A stretch of 64,000 nucleotides of DNA from Norana najaformis (lineage: Eukaryota; Annelida; Clitellata; Crassiclitellata; Hormogastridae), in contig OZ029919.1 in assembly GCA_964023275.1 (NCBI GenBank), forward strand, positions 2,137,501 through 2,201,500. Reading direction: 5' to 3'. The notes beneath the pieces were generated by a model that worked only from the letters and a program-made list of their open reading frames with translations, ran no database searches and was not told the origin of the DNA. The position numbers and the translations under genes were made by a program. Position 1 is the first letter of the stretch, and every line of letters begins with the position of its first letter. Shown here piece by piece: positions 23,780-36,189 of the stretch.

Positions 23780-26700
23780 TAAAAATTATTACAAAAGTTA
23801 ACATGCAAAGCAAACAAGCTGATATTAAAAACTCTGAGGAAGACCTAAAATTATTATGACACATATATTAAATAAAATCAGAACAAAGAATATTCTACTG
23901 TAAACAGAAATTGACGTAATGCAATAAAAATAAACCTCATGTACGTACAATATTATTATTATTTATCACATTAATAGTAATATTAAAATTATTTTAACCC
24001 AAGGCAGAAATTAACCCCCAGAATAGAAGACCAAAGTTAGGAGTAGAAATGATCGATCTGCGAAAGATAACGCCTCATCTTAGTTTAATATAATTATTAT
24101 TACAACATATTTATTTTTAAAAATCTTTTTATAAACTCTGTCAGTGATGTTATACAGTCTTCAATTAAGATGAGTTAAGTTACTAAGTTAATTAAGTTAA
24201 TTGTAATCGGCGATTTATATAGCGCCGCTCCAAGAGAAACTAATCAGAGGCACTCTCTTCGACAGCCAAAACATGTTAGATGTCATTAAGCCTTTAAATA
24301 ATTGCCTTTAAATGACTTCATTACATCATAGTGAACAATAAATAGCAGAGTTTAAGCCTATAAAAATCTTCAAAAAATTACAAAATCCATTCGACAGGTC
24401 ATCCTAAAACTTCTTTTCTGACAGAAACAACCTGGAGATGACAGTTGATTGCATCGGCGATTACAGTTCTGGAAGACACACACTGAGAAACTCCAACATC
24501 AGATCACGCAAGCGCTAAAAAACGATAGACTCAACAATTACTGAATATCCTAGGAATAATAGAACGTCCAATTCAGCCTTGACCAATTCACAGTGACCAC
24601 TACTAAGGCAAGCTCAGTGCCCCTTTTCCATTTGAGCTTAGCGCATCACCAAGCACTTACGATAACTAAGCAGCCAGCCGACAGTCAACTTCTGAACCTT
24701 CTGAACATGTCATAAATCCAGTTAAAGGATACTGAACCACAAACTAGAAGCTCACAGTAAATCTGCAAAATACATGGTTAGAAGAACACGTAATATCTGC
24801 TAACCACAGACACCAGTGTCGCTAGACAAACTGTCTGATGTCAGAGCACATTCATTACAGTCTGCTGCAAGAAAATTTTGTCTAAATACTGTAAAAGGCC
24901 ACAATAACATTTGGCTGCAGGCCACAGAGACTGTGCTTTATTCTCAGACAATCTAAGTATGTGAGCTGCCGTTTCCAGATATTACTTTTAATAGAAGATA
25001 TTACTTTTTTAGTAGAAGCCAGTTAAAATCCATCAACAGTTAAACAACAAACAAGACGTGGGCCAAAATCCCCATCGCATTACATCTGAAATCTCAGTTC
25101 TCCTGAAAAATCTCCATCTCATTACATCTGAAATCTCAGTTCTCCTGAAAAATCTCCATCTCATTACATCTGAAATCTCAGTTCTCCTGAAAAATCTCCA
25201 TCTCATTACATCTGAAATCTCAGTTCTCCTGAAAAATCTCCATCTCATTACATCTGAAATCTCAGTTCTCCTGAAAAATCTCCATCTCATTACATCTGAA
25301 ATCTCAGTTCTCCTGAAAAATCTCCATCTCATTACATCTGAAATCTCAGTTCTCCTGAAAAATCTCCATCTCATTACATCTGAAATCTCAGTTCTCCTGA
25401 AAAATCTCCATCTCATTACATCTGAAATCTCAGTTCTCTTGACTTCATAGACATGTGTCATGAGACATGAGACAAGGCGTTACATAAAACATACGTCAAA
25501 AAAAGGCAATAGATGTTTGCAGCCATAAATATACAATTGCACACACTGTTCACCATTTGCTCTACACAGGTTTGCAAAAAGGCTCTAAATAAATGTGAGA
25601 AAACCCTCACAAAGTCGGAAAAGTCAACACGCAAGAAACCAACTCAGAAGAAGGCTGTTACACACGAGATATGTCCAAAATAGTTCTGAGTCTAACTTTC
25701 ACAGAGATGAGCAACAGATAACTCAAAAAGTCTCATATTAAACTTCAGGCTACACAACCAACTTTGCGTGTGAAAAATCTATTTAATTTACACCAGACAT
25801 AAAAATACGGGTAAGTTTTAAGTAACAATTTTTCCGAACTTCATGCAGCGATGTACATATTAGTTAGCTGTAACTCTTTTACAATTTGTAATAAAAACAC
25901 GTAGTACTGGACGAAACTATTCAGCAACTCCAGCCCAATCAAGCACAATAACAACGCAATTTTCAAATTTTTCCAACTCTGTCAAGGTGTACTCTTTTGC
26001 AGTGTCATAAATGTCCAGATAAATACATAGATAAATAAATGTACATCTCATTTTGCATCAAAGTATCATGATAAACATGAACTGCCTCTGCAAATAGCTA
26101 TCAGCAGTTTGCAGAAGACAGCTAACCCAGATTCACATGCTCTCCATTGCTCTTCATGCTTAAGAGTAAGTAAGTGGCAGGCTTCTTTGCATGACATAAA
26201 AATCATCAGCTTGGCTTTCAAAGCTATTTTAAGTCATTTTGACCAAATAAAATGATTTAATTGCAATCTTTAGTAGCAGCACATCATACAGAAAATTGAT
26301 CATAGCTCTGTCAGAGATGGGAAAAGTACCGTTACATGACAACCAGTTGTCATGTTTCCTTAATTACACAGCAGTAGAAAGGTTCGTGTTAAAAAACATA
26401 ATTGCAAGCTCTTCATAATCATAATTCTTAAATTAAACCACATTATTTGGAGTCTGAAGCACAAAATATGGAATTAATCGCTGAAGTGTAAGAGCGAAAA
26501 GATAGTAAAATGGTTGGAACCCCATTGTAGCAAACAGATTTCCTTAAATATCAGAGAATCAGAGATGTTTTGATATCCTTAACTCTACAGATTTTGGAAA
26601 GCTCCCAATTCAAATTAAATGAAATTGTGACAGGTTTGAAGATACCTTAAGATATTTCGGAAATGGCAAAAGCTCTGATTAAGAGATACAATGAAAGGTA

Positions 26701-26871
26701 AAGGAATCAGGGGCTTTGCATTCCCACTAAACTTAGGAAATCAAGTATGAATGAATTTCCATCAAACTAACAGAATTAGAGGTGTTTGGGAACTTAGGAA
26801 ATCAAGTATGAATGAATTTCCATCAAACTAAAGGAATCAGAAGTCTTTGGATTCCCACAGAACTACAGGAA
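23780..26871 (-). other. Probable 3' UTR of ANKRD6
   Basis: The minus strand is U-rich and contains no long open frame except in a tandem repeat. The same composition follows the stop codons of FOXO and SYT1 on their coding strands. A possible minus-strand AATAAA is at 24115-24110. A SINE fragment (GATTTATATAGCGCCGCTCC) sits at about 24210 and a direct duplication of about 60 bp at 26733-26850. RNA data would be needed to fix the end. Confidence 0.45.
25079..25438. repeat. 42-bp tandem repeat, about 8.5 near-identical copies
   Basis: The unit begins ATTACATCTGAAATCTCAGT and continues TCTCCTGAAAAATCTCCATC. Because 42 is a multiple of three and neither strand has a stop, it reads ITSEISVLLKNLHL on the plus strand and RTEISDVMRWRFFR on the minus strand. 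Copies are almost identical, which indicates recent expansion. It falls within the probable ANKRD6 3' UTR. Confidence 0.95.
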
Positions 26872-29800
26872 TCAGAGAGAATTGCAGAGTGAAACAACAC
26901 TTCCTGAGGGAGCGCTTGAAACAACCGACGCATTGTCCGTGCTCGAAGTTAATTTGTTTTCCGAGCTGTTGCATCTGATATCCTCGCTGCTGTGAAATGA
27001 TGAACTGTTGCTAAGCGCCAGCTGCTGCAGAGATGTTGCCACGCCCTCAAGACATGCCTTGCTGCCTCCATAACCCGAATCTGGGTTGCTCGTTTCGTCA
27101 ACTCTTGATTGAGCTGGATCGGCTGACGGAAGAGGCTCTCCAGGCGGAAGAGGCTGACTGGAATTAGCACCAGATTCACTGGAGGTCGAAGTCATCTTTT
27201 CCGTTTTCTTTCTGAGATACGTCTGCCCGTTCCTCTGAGACTTCTTAAGTCGGTGACGACGGTCAGAATTTTCTTGCTCTGGATCAGGATTTCCGGACGC
27301 AAAGTACTCAGGGTTTTCCTTCAGGAGCTGGCCAATCACGGGCCGCGTCCGAGACCTGTGACGTCTCAGCACAGAGTCATGGCCTCTCACGTTTCGAGTC
27401 CTTTCAGCATGAACCACAGGGTGCTGGCAGCTTGAGGCAGTCGAAATGGTTTCGTCTGACCGCGACCGCACCATTCTTATCGGTGCACCACTTTCTGTGG
27501 GGAGGTTCTGAACGAAGCGTTGTTGCGGGTGGAATCTTCTGTTTGTTGAATCTTCCCAGTACCTATCAGGCTGTTCGTACAGGTGAGAATGCTGGCCAGT
27601 GTGCGGCGTACCTGAAGTCAGGTGTGCATTTCGGCTGCGCAGGTAACTAAGGTGGTCGTACTGGTGCTGGATTGGACCACCTGTTGGAAGCCGAGCCGGA
27701 ACGTGAGGTAGAGCGACAGCTGGTGGCTGGTAGGCAATTTCCCGGCGTGGTCTCGGCGTCTGCACGGTCTCTGGCACGTAGCCAACCGGGCCCTAAACAC
27801 CAGCAGAAAACATTCAATGTCTTCTGTTGAAAACAGATTCCTAAATGACAATAGATGGAGCTAAAAGTAATGTCTACAAAATGTTACCAGTTACTTCAAA
27901 ACAGTTTAGTCACCAAGTGATCATCAAGTAAACTGAATATTTATCATCACCATCTAACAATATGCTCCTCCTCCCCTCCCCTCATTACTATCTTTGCTAT
28001 CATGATCACCATCATGATCACCATCACCATCACCATTGTTGCATCGTCACTGTCGTTGTCGTCAACATCATCATCATATCATCATCATCATCACCATTGC
28101 TGTCATCATTTTCAAGACCACCATGACCATGACCACCACTGTCGCCGCACTCCTACCACCACCACCAATCATAAACCGTCAATGCAAATAACTATTCATA
28201 TTTAATACATTTGTCTACAGTCCTCTGTAGAAACTCCACATAAACATGTTTCAGCAGTTTACGAATCTGTCGACTTAGTACAAACACAGCCACATCAATC
28301 CAACAACAATACGCCGTTCTTAGTATAGCGAAGAGTTTAACCTGTTTGATGTTTCCAGCAAGATCTCTGTAATACTGCACGCCACCATGAATCGAGTACT
28401 GGCTCAGTATCCCCTGCACCGGATGGGTCGGGTCACCGAGCGACCTAATCGGGTCAGCACCGGTTCCCTGCTTCAGTGCATGGTGCTTCTGCATCTGATG
28501 AAGGTGGAAGCTGCGAAGCACGACATCAGGGTCGACCGAAACCGTCTGACTGGGTCTAGGACCCGGCCGAGCGGTCAACATCTGCAACTGAGCTGAATGC
28601 TGCGGACTGGGTGATTGCATCACGACCAGATTTCCCGCTTGGGCCGAAGGGGGTTTTGCCGACTCAGGCTGTGTTTTATCCTAAAACAGAAAAATAAGAT
28701 TAAAGTAAAGTAGTCTTTATAAACGTAAACATAAACAGAAAACAGAAAAATAAGATTAAAGTAATGTCTAAATAAACATAAACATAAACAGAAAAATAAG
28801 ATTAAAGTAATGTCTCTATAAACATAAACGTAAACAGAAAAATAACATTAAAGTAAAGTAGTCTTTATAAACGTTAACATAAACATAAACAGAAAAATAA
28901 GATTAAAGTAAAGTAATGTTTCTATAAACATAAACGTAAACGTATCCGACTGGATCAAGCTCTCATCCTGTAACGTGGAGTGTGTCAGTGCAACTCTCCT
29001 GACACTGTTTAGGGACCTTGACCAAGGTCCTAACTCACAACTGCTCAGCCACATCGACTGATGTTTTGTTATTAGGTAGTGGCGCTTCATAAATACAGAA
29101 GCACTAGAAGATTAAGACGAGAATAAAACTGCCATCTTGCCTTTGCCTTCTTATTCTTCGAAAAGAGCGACCATTTCTGTCTCTTCTGTTTTGCGGTGGA
29201 TTTGTCCGCCGACGTTTCTGTGGTCGGAACGGGAACAATTTTGTACAGAGAAAGATCGAGCGATTCGGACTGCTGACTAGGAACGCTGATCTAGATGATC
29301 AAGAGAACAAAGAACAGGGATTGTAAAAGAAAAAGATTATAGTTTTAAGGGTGCAATTGGATCGCTTCTGAGCAGATACTTGGAACACAGATGCTGTGTT
29401 AATTATTCAAAACATGAAAAGCTACATCTTGGATTATTTACAGATATTTTATGTAATTTACACTGGATTATTATCCTGTGAACAGAAAATGTCCTAAAGG
29501 CTCAGATGAATGAGTCCCCTCCAAAGGATGGGAAATGCTGCAGGGCAGATTCAGAGTCAAGGGGACCAGAACAGTGAAAAAGATCTGGAACGACACTGTT
29601 CTGGATTGCATTGAGCTAGGCCAAGGTCCAGGTATTAAAGGCAAGTGGACACAGAGAAAGACAGACCAACAGACAGATAGACTGACAGGCAGACAGAGAC
29701 AGACAGACAGGACAGATGGACAGACAGAAAAGACAGACAGGTAGACAGAGACATGGACGGACGGACGAAAAGACAGACAGAAACGGATGGAAGGACGGAA

Positions 29801-32800
29801 GACAGACAAAAACACGGATGGAGAGACAGACACATCATAAGAATAAATCAATAAATGTCATGAGAAAATTACGAGTGTTTTCACGACAAATTTTAACAAT
29901 TATTACAAAATTAGCAAGATAATCTGAAGACTCACATTTGAGGTGAGAAGGCGAAGTATCTCTTCATGACCTTTGCGTCTCGCGATGTCAACAGCTCTTT
30001 CATTTTGCTACACAAATTTTAAATATTCTACCTGATTACAAAAACTCAGCATTCGAATAAAACGCTTAAATGCTGAATAAAAACTACCTAATTCCTTAAC
30101 ACTAAAGGAAACCATCAAATCAACTGCAACTGCATGTCATATTGCTGTGAACTCAACTGCGTAAGTGTAATCAGTAACTTCTAACGCGCCGGTGTCTAAT
30201 GCACAAGGCATCAACCGACGGCACACCAAAACCAAGCCTCAATCAGGTCTATATCCAGAAGGTCAGTCCATTAAGACTGTAGATGTGTAGGCCTACGTTA
30301 AGCGTAGCCATGCACCGATCCACCCTGGACAATCTTCCATGCAATACAAAGGCCGACATTCACGGCAGTCATTCAGGGTCACTTTGAAGAGAACTACAGT
30401 CAGTAACTACTGCCAGCAGACAAAGCCACAGAAACACAAATTGTATGATACATACAAGATCGTGAAACAATACCCACATTGTTTTTAATGTTAGTGTCAC
30501 AGCCCGCCTGTAAGAGCATCTTTGTGATCTTCTGTAGCTTAAGGGCGACCGCAATGTGTAGTGCAGTATCACCATTCTGTGAAATAAAAATTAAAACAAC
30601 CATAAAATGCAAAACAACGTTTACATGTATGCATCTACGCATGTAATAATGTACATATGCATGTACATACGTACGTATGTATGTACATACATATGTATGC
30701 ATGTGATGTGCATACGTATGTATGTACATATTCATGTGTCTATGCAAGCATGTACATACATACATATGCACATAAGTATGTACGTATACAAGCAGATATG
30801 TCTTTGAGCAAGTCCTTCACTCAAAATTGCTCGGTGCCATCAACTGATGCTTAGTCATCGGACAGTGGTGCTTAATAAATGCAAAATAATAATAATAATA
30901 TTCAAGAAATGTTAACTTCTTATAGGAGGTAATAGTCATCTTAAGCAACGAAAACTCACTTGATTTTGCTGGTTGATATTGCATTTCGCAATCAGCAGTA
31001 TCCGTGTCACTCCTGCGTGTCCGTAACGAGCAGCAGTGTGTAACGCTGTATCTCCGTACTAAAACAAATAAAGTTTCAGTTCTCAAAACACAGTAACTTC
31101 TGAACATAAGGAGACATATATAGCATCGCCTTCAGCCAAGGCTGCATCAGCTGAACTGATCATAAACTAGAATTTAGATTAATGCACAACCTCCTTATAA
31201 CATTCATCATTATAACATAGCTGTGAATGAAGGTCGCAAGTTCAATTAAGCTTCAAAGCGTTTCAGATAAAAAGAACGAAACCATAACAAGGTTGCATTC
31301 TAAGACGATCACTTTTTAAAACTAAATAAAATCTGGCATCATGTTCACAACTGTGTCAAAACGACAACTGTTATAAGGATATACTGTAGCAATTCTAAAT
31401 TCCACATTAAGCTTAGTCCAACAAATTCCGCTTGTTCACACGTTATTTTCTTAAATTTTTTGAATACTGAAAAACAATTCTGGCTCAAAGTTTCTTCCTT
31501 CTAATAAAATTTGCAATCATTTCCTCGAATTTGTTAATAACTAAATAACTTGACTAACGTTATTTTTGTGGTTGGGGTTGCAATCAGCAAACAAGAGGAT
31601 TCGCGAGCATTCGTTATGTCCATTTTGCGAAGACAGATGTAAAGCTGAAAAACCAGCCTACAACAAAAAAACCAATGATGGTAAGATCAGGTAAGGCAAC
31701 AAAAGGTAGGGTGTGGTAGGGTAAAGTAGGACAGGGTATGATTGGGTGAGATAAAGCAGTATAGAGTAAGACAGGGTAGAACAAAAGAGGATAGAATCGG
31801 ATATGGTAGGGTAGGGTGTGCAAAGGTAAAGGTGAGTAGGGTATGGTAAAGTAAAATAGGGTAGGGTAGGGTGGGTATACAAAGGTAAAGCTGGAGTAAT
31901 TGACCTCAGAAATATATATGAGAAGCTGTTGCATTTTCAATCTGATTTACAATTCACAAACTGGACAAAGTTGCTAACAGATTGCTTGCTGGTCCAGCAA
32001 CAACTTCTCGATTTAACAATGAGCTCGAAATTAAGAAAAATAATAACTTGAAACTGCAACAAATTCAAACAACTGGCCTTGTTCAGCAAGTTAACATCAG
32101 CCTTGTGCTGAACAAGCGTCTGTAACGTTTGACTGAATCCATTCCAGGCGGCTTCGTGGACAGCTGTGTTGCCATGCTACAGAGCGATGAGGTAACAAAC
32201 AAAAACGAATAAAATGTTGCTATCCTTTAGCTCCCGAGTACAATTCAGCAAGAATCAAACACTTTAATTATTCAGATAGCAAATGTTTTTGCTTTTAAGA
32301 GACTTCTGAGATCCCATCTTTTATCTACTAGGAGTTAAAATTTTCTGTTTACTGTTTAACTCTAGCATCAGTATTTGATTTTGATTTTGTACATCATCCA
32401 TTTATCATTATTGCTGGACTCGTGTGTGACGACATTTGACATTGTAAAGCACCCTTGAAGTAGCTTGATACTGACAATGCTGTATAAACTGTCGTGATTA
32501 CAATTACAATTACATGCTCCCTTTCGAGAAGTCCTTAAATCCGCTGTATAAATACTCAGAGGCATACACATACATGCATCCGTACATAGTAATTAAAGGG
32601 ATGTAAACGGCAACAGACTGTAGGCTTTTGCATCCATCTTCCAGGGTAATTTCAAGAGTATGACAAGGTAGGCAAGGTATGGTAATGTAGGGTCAGGGCA
32701 AAACAGGGTAGGGTATAATACAAGGGAACATTTTACAACATACCACGTGATCTTGGCTGTTGGCTGAACACAAGGTCTCGAGTAGAATGGCTACGGTTGC

Positions 32801-34169
32801 AAGGTGACCTTGAGCTGACGCCAGATGCAAGGGCGTATAACCCAACTAAAGAAAAATTACACTGCTGTTAATGTTAAAATAATTATTATTGAGCATTTTA
32901 TGCGTGTTATCTGTACAACTTATAATATTTTTAATGCTATCAGTGATCAGGTCATCATCAGTCAATTAGTGAAAAGGACAAACTGCATGCGTATTTCTCA
33001 CATATAGCACACCGAAGCAGTCTGATTCGCTACATAAGAGACTGTGCATAATACACAGATGCAGGAAAATAAGTCCAAAATTTAGGTCCAGCAAATGAAA
33101 AATCTTGTTCACCAATAACAGTTTTTGTTCTTGGCACAACCAGAGAAAGGCATTTAGACGACCTGGTTGAAAAATGATATGTTTCAGGAATGAGGACTGA
33201 TATCATGACCAACAGATCCACACTCAAACTGCCTCTCATGGGTTGTTTTAATTTTGTACTGAACTTCTTACATTGTCTCTTGAGTTAATTTTAAATCCTC
33301 TTCTGACGAGAATTTGTAGAATTTCCGCACGATTGTTGACGGCTGCATAATGGACAGCACTGTAACCAGCCTAGAGGCAACACAACACTGAATTTTCAAC
33401 ATTAATTTTTCATCAGATATCACCTTAATCACAATTTTATCGTTGCCAATGCTTGTCATCATCTTAAGGTTTCAGAATTGTCATCTAAGGCTGATTTAAC
33501 ATCATTTTATGTTCTAAATTCTCAACAATTTTCACAAATTATGTCAACTTGCTGCAAAAATCCAAGGCAGAGAAAGTAAAAAAAGTCCGTCATATCCCAA
33601 AAGTAAGTGAGCACATGCGCTCACTGCTTTATTAGAGGATCTCGAATCAGCATAGGTCAAAGCAATCCAAATATCGTGGACAAAAAATCAGAACATTGCA
33701 GGACATGCGCATGGAGACAGCCCATGATCACAGGACTGGCCTACAGGGTTTAAACATGATCACAGGATTTGCCCACCGCATCCGAAAGGTGCAGGTGTGG
33801 GAGACCAGTCTTCTCCTCCGGTTCTTTCTTCCACAGTGTACAGTTGATATAATCACTTAATAGCTCATTTCATTAGGCGGCGTTAATGGAACTGAGATCT
33901 CTGATTAATATTTGCGCCCTGCTGGAGATCTGAATCCCCGACCCTAGGCTGACTAGTCCCGTATACTAACCACTAGACTAACGTGCCCCTCACTATAAAT
34001 CGCAAAACCCAACCAATGAGTAACAAACCAAGGCGGCATCTTCAGTGGCCACTCTGCTATCCAGTAGCTGCACAACACTGTCGAGCTGACCATTACAAAT
34101 GGCGGTTATCAGCTCGCTGACCGACGCAGGAGGTGTGGCCATCTGCTCTTTACCCGCCTCTGCTGCCAT
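26872..34169 (-). CDS. ANKRD6: Ankyrin repeat protein, ANKRD6/diversin homologue, 11 coding exons
   Basis: Diversin/Diego proteins act in the cytoplasm, linking Dishevelled and casein kinase 1 in Wnt and planar cell polarity signalling. Exons in order: 34169-34029, 33370-33272, 32845-32747 (or 32744), 32176-32078, 31657-31559, 31058-30960, 30576-30478, 30007-29936, 29290-29141, 28680-28342, 27792-26872; all phase 0, about 738 aa. Exons 2-7 are 99 nt each and encode one 33-residue ankyrin repeat. Diagnostic matches to human ANKRD6 are HEAAWNGFSQT (human HEASWHGFSQS), TAARYGH, and, after the repeats, YYRDLAGNIKQGPVGYVPET (human LYRGKDGKVMQAP). The last exon is Ser/Pro/Arg-rich and looks disordered; I do not see the coiled coil of the vertebrate protein. 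Two introns appear to have GC donors (after 32078 and 29141). Start M1 at 34169 follows no in-frame alternative of note except M10. Confidence 0.88.
28000..28135. repeat. ATC-rich microsatellite in ANKRD6 intron 10
   Basis: ATCATG/ATCACC/ATCATC triplets with interruptions; intronic. Confidence 0.85.
28690..28945. repeat. Imperfect tandem repeat of about 55-60 bp in ANKRD6 intron 9
   Basis: AGAAAAATAAGATTAAAGTA followed by AGTCTTTATAAACGTAAAC recurs four to five times with internal deletions between the exons ending at 29141 and starting at 28680. Confidence 0.8.
29650..29830. repeat. GACA microsatellite in ANKRD6 intron 8
   Basis: AGACAGACAGACAGG-type repeats with GGAC variants; intronic. 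Frames reading it are artefacts. Confidence 0.85.
30184..30222 (-). repeat. Dispersed short element, reverse copy
   Basis: The reverse complement reads CGGTTGATGCCTTGTGCATT and AGACACCGGCGC, matching copies at 8950 and 44281. Intronic in ANKRD6. Confidence 0.65.
30620..30900. repeat. GTAC/ATGT repeats and SINE tail in ANKRD6 intron 6
   Basis: GTATGTATGTACATAC-type repeats at 30625-30790 are followed by AAGTCCTTCACTC, CATCAACTGATGCTTAGTCA and an (AAT)n end at about 30885-30900, as in a SINE with a trinucleotide tail. Confidence 0.65.
31685..31875. repeat. GTAGG/GGTAA minisatellite in ANKRD6 intron 4
   Basis: Degenerate TAGGGTAGGGTA and AAGTAGGACAGGGTA units; read as Tyr/Pro/Leu on the minus strand. 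A related patch is at 32660-32720 in intron 3. Confidence 0.8.
33800..33992 (-). mobile_element. tRNA-derived SINE, copy 3, in ANKRD6 intron 1
   Basis: On the minus strand: GTCTAGTGGTTAGTATACGG (box A-like), GTCGGGGATTCAGATCTCC (box B-like), then GAGATCTCAGTTCCATTAAC and GTACACTGTGGAAGAAAGAA, corresponding to the body of copies 1 and 2. Same orientation as the host gene. Confidence 0.75.
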
Positions 34170-34673
34170 CAGACCTATCCACGCAAAAACCAAATGACTG
34201 AACCAAAATTTACAAAAGGTAATTCTGACTGCAAAATCCGGAGGCTAAAGTTAACAAAATCTTTAAAATTCCTCTAAACGCATCAACACAATTTGCACAT
34301 TAACGTTGTCCTAACACTCAGCTTAGTTACTCTTTAGGTTTCTGGCTCTTAGCGCTGACCTGCTATGTTTACTCAGACTGCTTCAGCTGTCTTGAAATGG
34401 TTAAATGCCAGCAAATAAGCTGACGCAGCTTTTGTAGAAGTGAAAACTGCACTACACTAGTTTTACTTTGCCCTACATTCGAGTTTCTATACCGAGCTAC
34501 GTTGGTAACAAGGTCATCAGTTAACTATACAGCTATGAAGTAGTTACGTCATAGAAAATTGTATCTAACCAGATTCATAATTTAAATCAACTTGTTATAT
34601 AGAAAAGAAACTAACTATGCAAGACGCTTAAAATAAATGAAAATTTAGAAATTCAACGTTTGTTTGTTTACTG

Positions 34674-34715
34674 CATCCTCTCGCCGCCATTACTCTAAGT
34701 GCGCATGCTCAACGT
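34674..34715 (-). promoter_or_regulatory. Candidate ANKRD6 core promoter with YY1-like and NRF1-like motifs
   Basis: On the minus strand an ATGGCGGCGA core at 34690-34681 matches the YY1 motif that often sits just after the transcription start of TATA-less genes. TGCGCATGCTC at 34700-34710 differs by one base from the NRF1 consensus. The pair lies about 510 bp upstream of the ANKRD6 ATG. Motif identity is seen; promoter function is inferred. Confidence 0.45.
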
Positions 34716-35198
34716 ACCTTAGCAATTTCTTTTAGATCTGACGCTCTATCAAATTATATGTTTATACAAAGCTCGCCATCTAGTAGTTGACTGAATAACT
34801 GTTCTCTTTCAACTGAAATCGTTTTTAAAGTCCCATAAACTAAATACTAAAATGTATATTATATATTGTTAGGCAATCGTATAACTTCTTAAACGTGTGT
34901 CTAAATCTTTTATAATAACAACTGCGAGCTCCAGCGTTCCATTCATTCTTATCTGATCGTAAATGTGACTTTTCCTGTGTATAAGAATTAAACTTCATCA
35001 CACAGCATAAACTTTGTATTGCACCGAGCAAGTCGATAACAAGATAAGCTAGTGGGGATCGGTTTAACCGAAACCGAACCAATATTGCGATATTTTGTGC
35101 TCGAGGATGCCGGTTCGCATACCGAAAGTAGCTACATATCAGAGATTTGAATCGCGAGCTAGCACGGTCAGTTCACAGGGACCTCCTGTGACGTGGCA

Positions 35199-35291
35199 CA
35201 CATTCAAACGGGCAGCGATGGCGAAGGATCTCACCCGATAAATTCATTGCAAAATGAGCAGGGTGGAGGCCATAATTATACGGTCGCTATA
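35199..35291 (+). repeat. Dispersed element, copy 2 of a pair
   Basis: Matches 20662-20746 over almost its whole length: ATTCAAACGGGCAGCG, GGATCTCACCCGATAAAT, AATGAGCAGGGT and GGTCGCTATA. Confidence 0.8.
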
Positions 35292-35299
35292 GAAAAAAG

Positions 35300-36185
35300 T
35301 TAGGGTTAACCAAGTCCACACACAGGACTAATACAAAATTATAAGCTTTAATGTTTACATCTTTAATGTATATGAAATAAAAAATGTAAGAAAATAATAA
35401 AAATGTTATTGCGCGTAAGAAAATGTTCTTGTAATTCTAGAATCGGTTCGATTGTTTACTACTGTACGGCAGCGACAGAGTGAATTGAAGGTCCTTCTAT
35501 TCACTATGCGCATTTTTTAAAATAAAATTTCAGCGGGATGATCGGACTGCGCCTCGATAAAGTTTTCGAATGCAACCACAATGAATGGCCGTATAATAAA
35601 CAAGTTATCAGCGTAGGCCTACAATTTGCAAAACACAGCGAGGGTGAACGATAGCCTAATCGGGGTGAGTAGCGCAAAGTCCCGCGACAAGCTGGACTGC
35701 CCCAGTTCCACAGTTTACTTGGTCTAGTTTATGCGACAAGAAGACAACATTGCTTAGACCGGAAATAATTTTGAAAAGGTACGTCAAAAATCTTTCACGC
35801 AAAACTAGGCAAGAAGCAAAAATGTAAACATGCTGTAATTAGTGGGAGGATACGGATGATACATGATCCGGACAGCCACGTTCGTTGGGTCCACGCTGGT
35901 CCCATAGTTGGCCGCAAGAGGCTCATTGTGGGCCCGTTATGAGCCCATGAGCGAGAGGTCAACGCTCGGTTAAGGCTTTGGTGCGTTCAGAGTAAAGTTA
36001 AATTTATAGCATAGATATTTGTTATGTTAGGATATTTTTAGGTCGTAGTGGTAGCTTATTTGCTTAGTGATAAAACTTAAAATTACAAATGTGACTTTAT
36101 ACGCAGTTTTCACAAATATTTACTAAATTCTGATTTCTTCAGTCGCTCAACATTTTGGGTTTGCGTAATAATTTTATTATAATTA
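35300..36185. other. Unassigned AT-rich intergenic DNA
   Basis: No repeat family or exon is recognised in about 890 bp, except an isolated TAGGCCTAC palindrome near 35613. Confidence 0.4.
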
Positions 36186-36189
36186 TTAT

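Noticed and set aside
25079-25438. CRISPR-like array
   Set aside because: Direct 42-bp repeats are contiguous with no unique spacers, in a eukaryotic genome; it is a minisatellite.
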